Assembly (NCBI GenBank): GCA_936931335.1
Contig: CAKZIH010000296.1
Coordinates: forward strand, 1-10,484
DNA: 10,484 nt
From: an uncultured Nostocoides sp.
GTDB lineage: Bacteria; Actinomycetota; Actinomycetes; Actinomycetales; Dermatophilaceae
Reading direction: 5' to 3'
Shown: one piece after another, positions 1-6,946 of the stretch
Layout: every line of letters starts with the position of its first letter
Position numbering within the stretch: position 1 is the stretch's first letter
The notes under the pieces: generated by a model
Databases searched by the model: none
What the model was told of the DNA's origin: nothing
The model's input: the letters and a program-made list of their open reading frames with translations, nothing else
Translations under genes and position numbers: made by a program

Positions 1-309
1 CTGGCCGATGTGATGGGTCTCGCGCTGCCGCCCACGGCGATCTTCTCCTCCAATGCGCGCTGCACGCTACGGCTGATGCCGGCCCTGCACGCCAGCAAGG
101 CGAGCGTGTCGATCATCAGTTTCGGCGACTTCCCCCTCGCCGACTCGCTCACTCCGTCGATCACGGTCATCGACCAGGATCCGGCCGCGCTGGGCCGCTT
201 TGCCGCCGAACGACTCTTCGTCCGAATAACTGATCCCACAAAGCGGCTGCGTCGCCGCACGGTGCTGCCGTTGACGCTCATCGAGCGAGGCTCTTGCTAC
301 CGCGCCTGA
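1..309 (+). CDS. LacI-family transcriptional regulator, C-terminal part (5' end outside window)
   Basis: The open frame enters from the left edge and gives 102 residues to a TGA stop. It matches the last third of the LacI/GalR sensor domain: a 'PTAIFSSN' strand, then 'SIISFGDFPLADSLTPSITVIDQDP', the usual hinge and dimer segment of this family, 'LGRFAAERLF', and a terminal 'LIERGSC' close to the family's usual R-G-S ending. The helix-turn-helix and most of the ligand pocket lie outside the window. Family members bind a palindromic operator as dimers and release it when a sugar binds. The gene sits directly upstream of, and in the same direction as, a sugar uptake and catabolism operon, and a strong palindrome lies in the gap. 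It is therefore very probably the local repressor, and its inducer is probably the transported compound or an early intermediate. The effector cannot be predicted from this fragment. Confidence 0.9.
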   Translation: MADVMGLALPPTAIFSSNARCTLRLMPALHASKASVSIISFGDFPLADSLTPSITVIDQDPAALGRFAAERLFVRITDPTKRLRRRTVLPLTLIERGSCYRA

Positions 310-338
310 GAGCGGCCCACGTCACCAGCTAAAAAGTT

Positions 339-360
339 CGTATGACACCGGTGACATACG
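339..360. promoter_or_regulatory. Probable LacI-family operator (22-bp palindrome)
   Basis: The 22 bases read as two mirror-image arms: the inner 20 are GTATGaCACC / GGTGaCATAC with an outer C and G. All positions pair symmetrically except one mismatched pair (lower case). The centre is CpG, as is usual for LacI/GalR operators. It lies 30 bp after the stop of a lacI-type gene, 100 bp before the first catabolic gene, and overlaps the proposed -35 element. Binding there would block RNA polymerase. The palindrome is seen directly; the assignment to the neighbouring regulator is inference. Confidence 0.8.
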
Positions 361-380
361 GCCCGTCTGTGGTCTAGTCT
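351..380 (+). promoter_or_regulatory. Proposed promoter of the catabolic operon
   Basis: GTGACA at 351-356 differs from the -35 consensus TTGACA at one position. After an 18-bp spacer, TAGTCT at 375-380 fits the relaxed actinobacterial -10 pattern TAnnnT. Transcription would begin near 387 and leave a leader of about 75 nt before the dehydrogenase start at 461. The -35 lies inside the right arm of the operator, an arrangement expected for repression. The -10 is weak against the full consensus, so the exact element is uncertain. Confidence 0.5.
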
Positions 381-460
381 CGAACGATCCGGGCCGGTCG
401 ATGGCGACCCCGTGCCCATCGCTCCGGATGTCATCGGTAGACGCGAGGAGCGAGAAAGTC

Positions 461-1483
461 ATGAAGGCAGTCGTCTATGACGCGCCGGAGCAGTTCGGGG
501 TGCGCGACATCGAGATGCCGTCCGTGGGCCCTGACGAGGTGCGGATCAAAGTCATCCAGGTCGGCATCTGCGGCACGGACCTGCACATCCACCACGGCGA
601 TTTCAATGCCGCATTCCCGCTGATCCCCGGCCATGAGCTCGTGGGGACCGTGGATGAGGTCGGGTCGGACGTCACTCGGGTCGCGGTAGGTGAGCAGGTC
701 ACCGTCAACCCCAATGTGTACTGCGGCAACTGCGACTACTGCCTGGCCGGCCGGCTCATCCAGTGCTCCAATATGAAGGGGCTGGGCAGCAACTTCCCCG
801 GCTTCTTCGCCGAATATGTCACCGTCCGGGAGGACCTGGTCTTCTCGGTGGACGGGATCGAGCCGGATACCGCCGTCTTCACCGAGCCGGCCGCCTGCGC
901 CATGCATGGGCTGGAAAGCTTGGCGATGCGCCCGGGTGGCACGGCCCTGGTCTTCGGTGCCGGCCCCACCGGGCTCTTGTTGGCTCAGCTGCTCAAATCC
1001 GGAGGCGCGGCCGAGGTCACGGTGGCGGCGCCAACCGCATACAAGCTGGACACGGCCAAGGCACTCGGCATCGACAAGACCGTCCTCATCGACCGTAAGA
1101 ATCTGGCGGGCGCCCAGCGTGACCTGTTGGCGGCCTCTGGCACGGACGGCTACGACTATGTGATCGAAGCGACGGGATCGACCGAGGTGTTCAACATCTG
1201 CGTGCCGCTCACCCGCAACGGTGGCACCGTGCTCGTGTATGGCGTGACCCGCGCCGACGAGACGGTCTCCTTCCACCCCTTCGATGTTTTCCGGCGGGAG
1301 ATCACGATCAAGGGGTCCTTCGCGGAGATGACCTCATTCGGTGCCGCGATCAATGCGCTGCGCTCCGGCCGCGTGCGGACCGAAGGCATTATCACGCACC
1401 GTTACTCCCTCGATCAGTACGCCGAGGCGCTCGACGCCGTGGCCAATGACCGCTCCGCTCACAAGGTCGTCATCCACCCCTGA
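461..1483 (+). CDS. Zinc-dependent medium-chain alcohol/polyol dehydrogenase
   Basis: This 340-residue protein belongs to the MDR superfamily of sorbitol, threonine and polyol dehydrogenases and should oxidise a secondary hydroxyl to a ketone with NAD(P). Catalytic-zinc ligands are visible at C37 (GICGTD), H58/E59 (PGHE) and E142 (TEP). The structural-zinc cysteines are C88, C91, C94 and C102. The Rossmann motif GAGPTG is at 166-171. The length is normal for the family. ATG 461 is chosen because the protein then begins with the usual 'MKAVVY' and GAGGAG (445-450) lies upstream; an in-frame ATG at 401 adds 20 residues without family resemblance or a ribosome site. It is the first gene after the operator and probably makes the ketose used by the downstream kinase. 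The acidic residue that usually ends the second Rossmann strand is replaced by A190, so NADP use is possible. The substrate is not identifiable. Confidence 0.93.
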   Translation: MKAVVYDAPEQFGVRDIEMPSVGPDEVRIKVIQVGICGTDLHIHHGDFNAAFPLIPGHELVGTVDEVGSDVTRVAVGEQVTVNPNVYCGNCDYCLAGRLIQCSNMKGLGSNFPGFFAEYVTVREDLVFSVDGIEPDTAVFTEPAACAMHGLESLAMRPGGTALVFGAGPTGLLLAQLLKSGGAAEVTVAAPTAYKLDTAKALGIDKTVLIDRKNLAGAQRDLLAASGTDGYDYVIEATGSTEVFNICVPLTRNGGTVLVYGVTRADETVSFHPFDVFRREITIKGSFAEMTSFGAAINALRSGRVRTEGIITHRYSLDQYAEALDAVANDRSAHKVVIHP

Positions 1484-1562
1484 CGGCCCGCACCCGGGAC
1501 GCAGCGATGCGTTGCCCTTCCTCCGATGGGCTCTCGAGCCCCAGCACCCCAGGTGGTTTGCA

Positions 1563-2330
1563 ATGACGCAACCGATCCTTGAAGCTCGCAAACTGTCGCG
1601 CAGCTTCGGTCACGTGCGCGCACTGGTCGATACCGACTTCGACATCTACCCCGGTGAAGTCGTCGCGCTCATCGGCGACAACGGCGCCGGCAAGTCGACT
1701 CTCGTCAAGGCACTGACCGGCAATCTCGCTCTGGACTCCGGCGAGATCCTCTTCGATGGCAAGCCGGTGACGATCACTTCACCCCAAGACGCCTCCGCGC
1801 TTGGGGTCGAAGTCGTCTATCAGGACCTCGCCCTGGCCCCGCATCTGAACCCGGTGCAGAACATGTACCTCGGCCGCGAGATCCCGCGCAAAGGCCTGCT
1901 CGGCAAGCTCGGATTCATGGACGAAAAGGCCATGCAGGACGCATCGATGCGCAGTTTCCGGGAGCTCGGGGGCACCGTCCGAGCGATGAAGGCGCCCATT
2001 GGTTCGATGTCCGGTGGCCAGCGCCAGCAAGTCGCGATCGCGCGTGCGATCAGTTGGGCGGACAAGATCGTCATTCTTGACGAACCGACTGCCGCACTCG
2101 GTGTGGTGCAGACCAAGAATGTGCTGGAGAGCATCAAGCGGGTGCGGGACAAGGGCATCGCCGTCATCCTCATCTCGCACTCGATGCCCCATGTGCTCGA
2201 GGTCGCCGACCGCGTGCAGGTCCTGCGCCTGGGATCCCGGGTCGCCACCTTCAACGCGGAGGGGACGACCGTCGAGACCCTGGTCGGCGCGATGACCGGG
2301 GCGTTGGACAAGAAGGAGAACGTGGCATGA
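1563..2330 (+). CDS. Sugar ABC transporter ATP-binding protein (single-domain, FrcA-like)
   Basis: This 255-residue protein is one complete ABC ATPase domain that powers uptake from the cytoplasmic face of the membrane. Walker A is GDNGAGKST (38-46), the Q-loop Gln is Q87, the signature SGGQR starts at S150, Walker B is IVILDEP with catalytic E174, and the switch His is H206 in ISHSM. Many CUT2 importers (RbsA, MglA) carry two fused ATPase domains of about 500 residues; this one has a single domain like the fructose transporter FrcA, so it presumably works as a homodimer. ATG 1563 is preferred over upstream starts because AGGTGG (1551-1556) precedes it at a good distance and the domain starts at once. 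It follows the dehydrogenase after 79 bp, and its stop overlaps the permease start (ATGA). Confidence 0.95.
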   Translation: MTQPILEARKLSRSFGHVRALVDTDFDIYPGEVVALIGDNGAGKSTLVKALTGNLALDSGEILFDGKPVTITSPQDASALGVEVVYQDLALAPHLNPVQNMYLGREIPRKGLLGKLGFMDEKAMQDASMRSFRELGGTVRAMKAPIGSMSGGQRQQVAIARAISWADKIVILDEPTAALGVVQTKNVLESIKRVRDKGIAVILISHSMPHVLEVADRVQVLRLGSRVATFNAEGTTVETLVGAMTGALDKKENVA

Positions 2331-3400
2331 GCGTCATGACTCAGCCGGACGAGGTGGCCGTCGTCGACCAATCCGATGGATCGGCGTCACTCGGCAAGCG
2401 CTTGGCCAATACCCAGTCGGTGTGGATCCTCGGGGTGCTGCTGGCGATCATGGCCTTCTTCTCGATCGTCGCGGGCAGCAAGTTCCTCTCCGCTTCGAAC
2501 TTTTCACTGATCTCCCAGAACGTCGCCGTATGGGCGGTGCTCGGGGTCGGCATGACCTTCGTGATCATCACCTCGGGCATCGACCTGTCGATCGGATCGG
2601 TGCTCGTCTTTTCCAGCGTGATGGCCGCCAAGGTAATGGAGTCGGTCGGTGGCGATGGCTGGGGCACCGCGGCCGTCGGCCTCCTCGCGGCCCTGGTCAG
2701 CGGCGCCTTCTGGGGCACGCTGAACGGGGTGCTCGTCGCCAAGGCCAAGATCCCGGCCTTGATCGTCACCCTCGGCACCCTGTCCGTGGCACTCGGCTTG
2801 GCGCAGGTGGTCACCGACGGCATCGATATCCGCTCCGTCCCACAAGCTCTGACGGACTTCAACACCTATATCAAGGTCCTGGGTGTCCCGGTGCTGCCCT
2901 TCATCGCCCTGATCGTGCTGATCCTCGGCGGGATTTTGTTGCACCGCACCAAGTTCGGGCGTTACACCTATGCGATCGGTTCCAATGAGGAGGCGGCTCG
3001 GCGCGTCGGTGTGCGGGTTGATCGCCACCTCATCGCCATCTATGCCCTCTCCGGACTCCTCGCCGGGTTCGCCGCAATGATGGCGCTGGCGCAGTTCGGC
3101 ACCACGACCATCGCCGGACAGTCGCTGACCAATCTCAATGTCATCGCGGCCGTGGTCATCGGCGGTACCTCGATCTTCGGCGGCGAAGGCTCCATCTTTG
3201 GCACCGTCGTCGGTCTCTTCATCCCGGCCGTCCTGCAGGCCGGCTTCGTGATCATCGGTGTGCAGCCCTTCTGGCAGGGCGTGGCGGTCGGCACCGTCTT
3301 GGTCGCCGCCGTCTATGTCGATCAGTCCCGCCGCGCCGCCGCCCTGCGCGGCGCCAAATCGAGTAGTCCCCTCGGCGCTCTCCTGCGTCGGAACAAGTGA
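2327..3400 (+). CDS. Sugar ABC transporter permease (RbsC/FrcC family)
   Basis: This 357-residue integral membrane protein has a polar N-terminal stretch of about 30 residues and then a series of hydrophobic segments along its length, as in the BPD_transp_2 (ribose-type) permeases. Family hallmarks are 'GIDLSIGS' (84-91) early in the chain and a 'GGTSIFGGEGSIFGT' segment near the C-terminal third. As a homodimer it would form the channel served by the preceding ATPase and following binding protein. AAGGAGA (2313-2319) sits 7 nt before ATG 2327, which overlaps the ATPase stop, so translation is probably coupled. A second in-frame ATG three codons later is less well placed. CUT2 systems carry pentoses, hexoses and sugar alcohols; the sequence alone does not tell which. 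Confidence 0.95.
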   Translation: MSVMTQPDEVAVVDQSDGSASLGKRLANTQSVWILGVLLAIMAFFSIVAGSKFLSASNFSLISQNVAVWAVLGVGMTFVIITSGIDLSIGSVLVFSSVMAAKVMESVGGDGWGTAAVGLLAALVSGAFWGTLNGVLVAKAKIPALIVTLGTLSVALGLAQVVTDGIDIRSVPQALTDFNTYIKVLGVPVLPFIALIVLILGGILLHRTKFGRYTYAIGSNEEAARRVGVRVDRHLIAIYALSGLLAGFAAMMALAQFGTTTIAGQSLTNLNVIAAVVIGGTSIFGGEGSIFGTVVGLFIPAVLQAGFVIIGVQPFWQGVAVGTVLVAAVYVDQSRRAAALRGAKSSSPLGALLRRNK

Positions 3401-3413
3401 AAGGAAATCCGCA

Positions 3414-4526
3414 ATGAATCGCATCAGTGTCACGAGGTCCGCGGGGGCGCTCGCCGTTCTAACCCTCGGGATCGCGGGCTGCAGCAGCAGCAAGCCTGCC
3501 GAGACCACCACCAGCACCGGATCGTCGAGCTCGTCCTCGGCCGCGTCGAGCTCAAGCAGCAGTTCCGCCACGGAGTCCAGCAGCTCGTCCGCGTCCGAGT
3601 CCAGCACGGGGACGGGCGAGGCCGCGAGCTCGATCACCGCGCCGGCGAAGGCGTCCAAGGAGTACAACCTCTCCTTCATTCAGGGCGTTGCCGGCGATGA
3701 GTTCTACATCTCCATGCAGTGCGGCATCGAGGCCGAGGCCGCGAAGCTGGGGGTGAAGGTGAACACCCAGGGCCCGCAGAAGTTTGACCCCACCCTGCAG
3801 AAGCCGATCGTCGATTCGGTCGCGGCCGGGAAGCCGGACGCGATCCTGGTGGCCCCCACCGATGTCACCGCCATGCAGGCTCCGCTCGCCGCGGCGGCCG
3901 CGGCCGGCAGCAAGATCGTGCTCGTCGACACCACCCTGAACGACCCGTCCATCGCCGTGACCGGGATCGCGTCCGACAACCTCGGCGGCGGCAAGGCCGC
4001 ATTCGACGCGATCAAGCAGCTCAAGCCCGAGGGCGGCAAGGTCTTGGTCATGTCCACCGACCCCGGCGTCTCGACGGTCGATGCCCGGGTCAAGGGCTTC
4101 GAGGAAGCTGTGAAGACCGACTCCAAGTTTGAGTATGTCGGCGTCCAGTACTCGCACAACGACCCGGCCACCGCCGCCCAGCTGATCAGCGCGCAGATGC
4201 AGAAGGACCCCGACATCGTTGGTGTCTTTGCGGCCAATCTCTTTGCTGCTGAGGGCACCGCCACCGGTCTGCGCCAGGCGGGCAAGGCCGGCACGGTGAG
4301 CGTCGTCGGCTTCGACGCCGGCCCCAACCAGGTCAAGGCGCTCAAGGAAGGCACCGTCCAGGCCCTCGTCGCTCAGCAGCCCGCGACCATCGGTCAGTAC
4401 GGCGTGGACGCGGCGGTCACCGCTCTCGACGGTGGCACCGTCCCGAAGCTGGTGCAGACCGGCTTCAGCGTCATCACCAAGGACAACGTCGAGGGCAACG
4501 CCGCCATCTACCAGTCCAAGTGCTGA
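3414..4526 (+). CDS. Sugar ABC transporter substrate-binding lipoprotein
   Basis: This 370-residue exported binding protein belongs to the periplasmic-binding-protein type 1 fold (RbsB/Peripla_BP_4). Residues 1-22 are a lipoprotein signal with the lipobox I-A-G-C, giving lipidated C23 on the outer face of the membrane. Residues 24-73 form a linker in which about half the residues are serine, with Thr and some Glu. The binding domain runs from about residue 83: 'FIQGVAGDEFYISMQCGIEAEA' region, 'DAILVAPTD' (142-150), 'VVGFDAGPNQ' and 'ALVAQQP' are typical of the family. The mature part has two further cysteines, C103 and the final residue C370, which might pair. AAAGGAAA just before ATG 3414 supports the start; only 13 nt separate it from the permease. 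It captures the unknown sugar or polyol. Confidence 0.95.
   Translation: MNRISVTRSAGALAVLTLGIAGCSSSKPAETTTSTGSSSSSSAASSSSSSSATESSSSSASESSTGTGEAASSITAPAKASKEYNLSFIQGVAGDEFYISMQCGIEAEAAKLGVKVNTQGPQKFDPTLQKPIVDSVAAGKPDAILVAPTDVTAMQAPLAAAAAAGSKIVLVDTTLNDPSIAVTGIASDNLGGGKAAFDAIKQLKPEGGKVLVMSTDPGVSTVDARVKGFEEAVKTDSKFEYVGVQYSHNDPATAAQLISAQMQKDPDIVGVFAANLFAAEGTATGLRQAGKAGTVSVVGFDAGPNQVKALKEGTVQALVAQQPATIGQYGVDAAVTALDGGTVPKLVQTGFSVITKDNVEGNAAIYQSKC
3483..3632 (+). repeat. Serine-codon-rich low-complexity segment in the lipoprotein gene
   Basis: The 150 bases encode the linker after lipidated C23 and contain about 27 serine codons out of 50, in runs of five to seven, using a mixture of AGC, TCG, TCC and TCA. 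Because different synonymous codons alternate, the protein composition rather than a simple DNA repeat seems to be kept. Such linkers hold a binding domain away from the membrane in Gram-positive lipoproteins. Confidence 0.8.
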
Positions 4527-4549
4527 CCGCAGCCTGAGTCGCCACTCTC

Positions 4550-4587
4550 GATCCGGGTGGGGCCGACATACCAGCCCCACCCGGATC
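4550..4587 (+). terminator. Perfect 14-bp stem-loop between binding-protein and kinase genes
   Basis: The left arm 4550-4563 (GATCCGGGTGGGGC) and right arm 4574-4587 (GCCCCACCCGGATC) are exact reverse complements around a 10-nt loop. No run of T follows the stem (ACTCCTGCC), so it is not a textbook Rho-independent terminator, but U-poor hairpins are common at actinobacterial transcript ends. It starts 24 nt after the binding-protein stop and ends 38 nt before the kinase start. It most likely terminates part of the transcription or protects the upstream mRNA 3' end, leaving the binding protein more abundant than the enzymes. Confidence 0.75.
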
Positions 4588-4625
4588 ACTCCTGCCCGGT
4601 AATCCTGTCTGCGAAAGGTCGATTC

Positions 4626-6053
4626 GTGTCCCTGCCCGATGCCGGCGCCACCCCTCCCGACAGCTGGGCGGGCGGCCTGGACCTCGGCAGCACGGGCATC
4701 AAGATCCTGCTCGCCCACACGCACAGCGGAGCAAACTTCGCGCTGCAACGGCCGACCCCCTGGAGGCATGAACCTGGTGGCACCGCCGAACTGGATGCCG
4801 AGGCGCTGCTCGACGCGGTCCATATGCTGCTGACCGATGCGGCCGGGGAGTTATCCCACCGCTTCGGTGTCCACCAGATCGCGGCGCTCGCCCTCTCCGG
4901 TATGGGGGAAACCGGATTCCTGGTGGATTCCCACGGCCGTCCGGCGACCGCGGCGATCGCCTGGTTCGACCCTCGCGGCCACGAGCAGTTGAGTGCGCTA
5001 CCTCCGAGCCTGGCGCGCGAGTTTCCGGGCCGCACCGGACTCCCGCTAGGAGTGCAAGCCTCGGTGATCAAGCTCGTGTATCTGCGCGACCACGGCGCGC
5101 GGCTAGCCGGCAAGCGATGGCTCAATCTGCCGGAGTATGTCGCCCTCGCCCTTGGCGCCGAGGCGGTCAGCGAACTCTCACTCGCCTCGAGAACCGGTCT
5201 CCTGGACCAGGATTCACTGGCCCTGTGGGGGGACGTCGCGGCATACCTGGGGGTCGGCCCCGACTTCCTGCCGCCCTTGGTCGACGCCGGAACTGACCTC
5301 GGCACTATCCGGAAGGGATGGGTGCCGGATGCTTTCGTCGGCGCCCGAGTGACCATCGCCGGGCACGACCATCTCGTCTCCACGGTGGGGGCGGGTGGCC
5401 TGGCCGCCGATCGCTATCTGGTGTCGATGGGCACGGCCGAAGTCTTGCTCCGCGTGGTGGATCAGCCGATCCCGTATGCCGACCGTGAGCGGCTGGCCGG
5501 CTACCTGATCAACTGCGTTCGACACATCGTGCCCGGGCAATTTGCCGTGGTCGCCGGGGTCAAGACCGGGCTGTTGATGCGGCGGGTGCTGCAACTGGCC
5601 GGGGTCCGGGACGACGCCGGCCGCGAGGAACTCGATGCGGCCGCCTGCGCGATCCCCCTTGCGGGAGAACTGCCGACGGATGCCATCGAGGTGCGCGGAG
5701 CCCGCAATGACGATGGGGTCCTCTCGCTCACCGTGCGCGCCGACGGGATCACCCCCGCCGAGACTTTCAATGCCGTTCTGCGCCACGGCAATGACGAAAT
5801 CCAGCGGCTCATCGATGTGCTCGACACCGCCATACCGCCGGCGCGGTCCAGCATACTGACCGGCGGCTGGGCACGGATGGCGAGCGTTCAGCGGGCCCGC
5901 TCGGCTGTGCTTCCCGCCGTCGAGGTATCAACGCGGGGCGAGGACACGGCATACGGGGCGGCGCTCATCGCCCAGCAACTACTCACCGGCCCGGGAGTGC
6001 CCGCTGTCGCGGGCGGGCCGCATACGACCACCCCTCGACAGGAGATCCAGTGA
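4626..6053 (+). CDS. FGGY-family carbohydrate kinase
   Basis: This 475-residue ATP-dependent sugar kinase is in the xylulokinase/rhamnulokinase superfamily. The N-terminal half has the phosphate motif GGLDLGSTGIK (16-26; D19) and a substrate-domain stretch 'ALSGMGETGFLVD' (89-101). The second half has AGHDHL (245-250) with D248 as the likely catalytic base, 'SMGTAEVL' (267-274), and the ATP-binding signatures LTGGWAR (411-417) and ED-AYGAA (439-446). GTG 4626 is preferred because GAAAGG (4613-4618) lies 7 nt upstream and the kinase fold starts soon after; the in-frame ATG at 4557 falls inside the hairpin arm. Its stop overlaps the aldolase start, so the two products are probably made in step. 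I infer that it phosphorylates the ketose made by the dehydrogenase. Whether the phosphate goes on C1 or the terminal carbon cannot be read from the motifs. Confidence 0.92.
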   Translation: MSLPDAGATPPDSWAGGLDLGSTGIKILLAHTHSGANFALQRPTPWRHEPGGTAELDAEALLDAVHMLLTDAAGELSHRFGVHQIAALALSGMGETGFLVDSHGRPATAAIAWFDPRGHEQLSALPPSLAREFPGRTGLPLGVQASVIKLVYLRDHGARLAGKRWLNLPEYVALALGAEAVSELSLASRTGLLDQDSLALWGDVAAYLGVGPDFLPPLVDAGTDLGTIRKGWVPDAFVGARVTIAGHDHLVSTVGAGGLAADRYLVSMGTAEVLLRVVDQPIPYADRERLAGYLINCVRHIVPGQFAVVAGVKTGLLMRRVLQLAGVRDDAGREELDAAACAIPLAGELPTDAIEVRGARNDDGVLSLTVRADGITPAETFNAVLRHGNDEIQRLIDVLDTAIPPARSSILTGGWARMASVQRARSAVLPAVEVSTRGEDTAYGAALIAQQLLTGPGVPAVAGGPHTTTPRQEIQ

Positions 6054-6937
6054 CCACCCTGACCACGATCGAACGCCGTGCCCTGCAGGCGATTTCCACC
6101 CCGGCCGGCCACATGCTCATCGTCGCGGCCGACCAGCGCAACAGCATGAAGGCGGTGATGACCGACGACCCATCGGGGGCCGACTCGGTGACCACCGAGC
6201 AACTCGTGGCGGCGAAGGCCGACCTGGTGCGCCATCTCGGCAACCACGCTCCTGCCATCCTGCTCGACCCTCAAGTGGCGCTGCCCCAGGTGGTCGACAA
6301 GGGCATTCTTGGCCGCCAGAGCGCCCTCGTCGTCGGGATGGACCAGTCCGGCTACGAGACGGTCGATGGCTTGCGATACACCCGGTATGTCGATGGGGTG
6401 ACCCCGCGAACCGTGCGCGACCTGGGCGGCGATGCGGCGAAGATGCTCTTTTATGTGCGTCCGGACAAGCAGGACGCCAACTCCCGGGTGGCCCAGCAGA
6501 TCCGCGACCTGACTGCCGCCTGCGCAGCCGAGGGCGTGCTCTTGATCGTGGAGATCCTCACCTACCGCCTCGCGGAGGAGAGCGAGGAGGAGTACCGCGC
6601 GGCCTTCCCCGGATTCATCGCGGACGTCGCCCGGTTGAGCGTGGAGTGCGGGGCCAAGGTGCTCAAGCTGCCCTATCCCGGTTCGGCGCAGGCCTGTGCC
6701 GCCGTGACCGAGGCGGCTGGCGGCGCCCCCTGGGCCGTGCTGTCGGCCGGTGTCGACCACGAGACCTTCATCGAGCAGGTCCGCACTGCCGTGGCCAATG
6801 GTTGCGCCGGGGCCATGGCCGGCCGGGCACTGTGGAAGGACAGCCTCAGCGTCGACCCGCAGACCCGGACCGAGCTGCTCACCCAGCGCGCCCTGCCCCG
6901 TTTGCGCGAACTCGCCGCCGCTGTCGACGGGGCCTAA
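6050..6937 (+). CDS. Class I aldolase, LacD/YihT-like (DeoC/LacD family)
   Basis: This 295-residue TIM-barrel aldolase resembles tagatose-1,6-bisphosphate aldolase LacD and sulfofructose-1-phosphate aldolase YihT. Visible family motifs are 'AADQR' (26-30), 'LLDPQ' (71-75), 'AKMLFYVRPD' with K131, 'LLIVEILTY' with E168, the probable Schiff-base lysine K206 in 'GAKVLKLPYPG', 'LSAGVDHETF' (231-240), and 'AMAGRALWKD' (255-264) near the phosphate site. It should cleave a ketose phosphate to dihydroxyacetone phosphate plus an aldehyde without a metal ion. It begins at GTG 6050 behind GGAG (6041-6044), and its start overlaps the kinase stop (GTGA). As the only phosphorylating enzyme nearby is one FGGY kinase, a mono-phosphorylated substrate is more likely than a bisphosphate. 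It is the last gene of the operon. Confidence 0.9.
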   Translation: MTTLTTIERRALQAISTPAGHMLIVAADQRNSMKAVMTDDPSGADSVTTEQLVAAKADLVRHLGNHAPAILLDPQVALPQVVDKGILGRQSALVVGMDQSGYETVDGLRYTRYVDGVTPRTVRDLGGDAAKMLFYVRPDKQDANSRVAQQIRDLTAACAAEGVLLIVEILTYRLAEESEEEYRAAFPGFIADVARLSVECGAKVLKLPYPGSAQACAAVTEAAGGAPWAVLSAGVDHETFIEQVRTAVANGCAGAMAGRALWKDSLSVDPQTRTELLTQRALPRLRELAAAVDGA

Positions 6938-6946
6938 CCCCCCACG

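Noticed and set aside
401..460. Upstream ATG giving a 20-residue extension of the dehydrogenase
   Set aside because: No ribosome site before it, the added residues do not resemble the family, and it lies in the proposed leader. ATG 461 gives the standard N-terminus.
431..1276. A 281-codon minus-strand frame opposite the dehydrogenase
   Set aside because: No recognisable domain, and the plus strand has all zinc ligands and the Rossmann motif in frame.
1528..1541. Small inverted repeat (GGGCT / AGCCC) in the gap between the dehydrogenase and ATPase genes
   Set aside because: Only five pairs around a four-base loop and no T run; too weak to call a terminator or attenuator.
2504..3679. A 391-codon open frame on the minus strand opposite the permease gene
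   Set aside because: It is very rich in Asp, Glu, Gly and His in a way typical of antisense frames in GC-rich DNA, resembles no family, and lies opposite well-supported permease and lipoprotein genes.
4557..4625. Upstream ATG for the FGGY kinase
   Set aside because: The codon lies inside the left arm of a strong hairpin and has no ribosome site; GTG 4626 has one at the right distance.
3552..4823. A 423-codon open frame on the minus strand opposite the binding-protein and kinase genes
   Set aside because: The translation is an Arg/Gly/Leu-rich shadow without motifs. It crosses two real genes and the hairpin between them.
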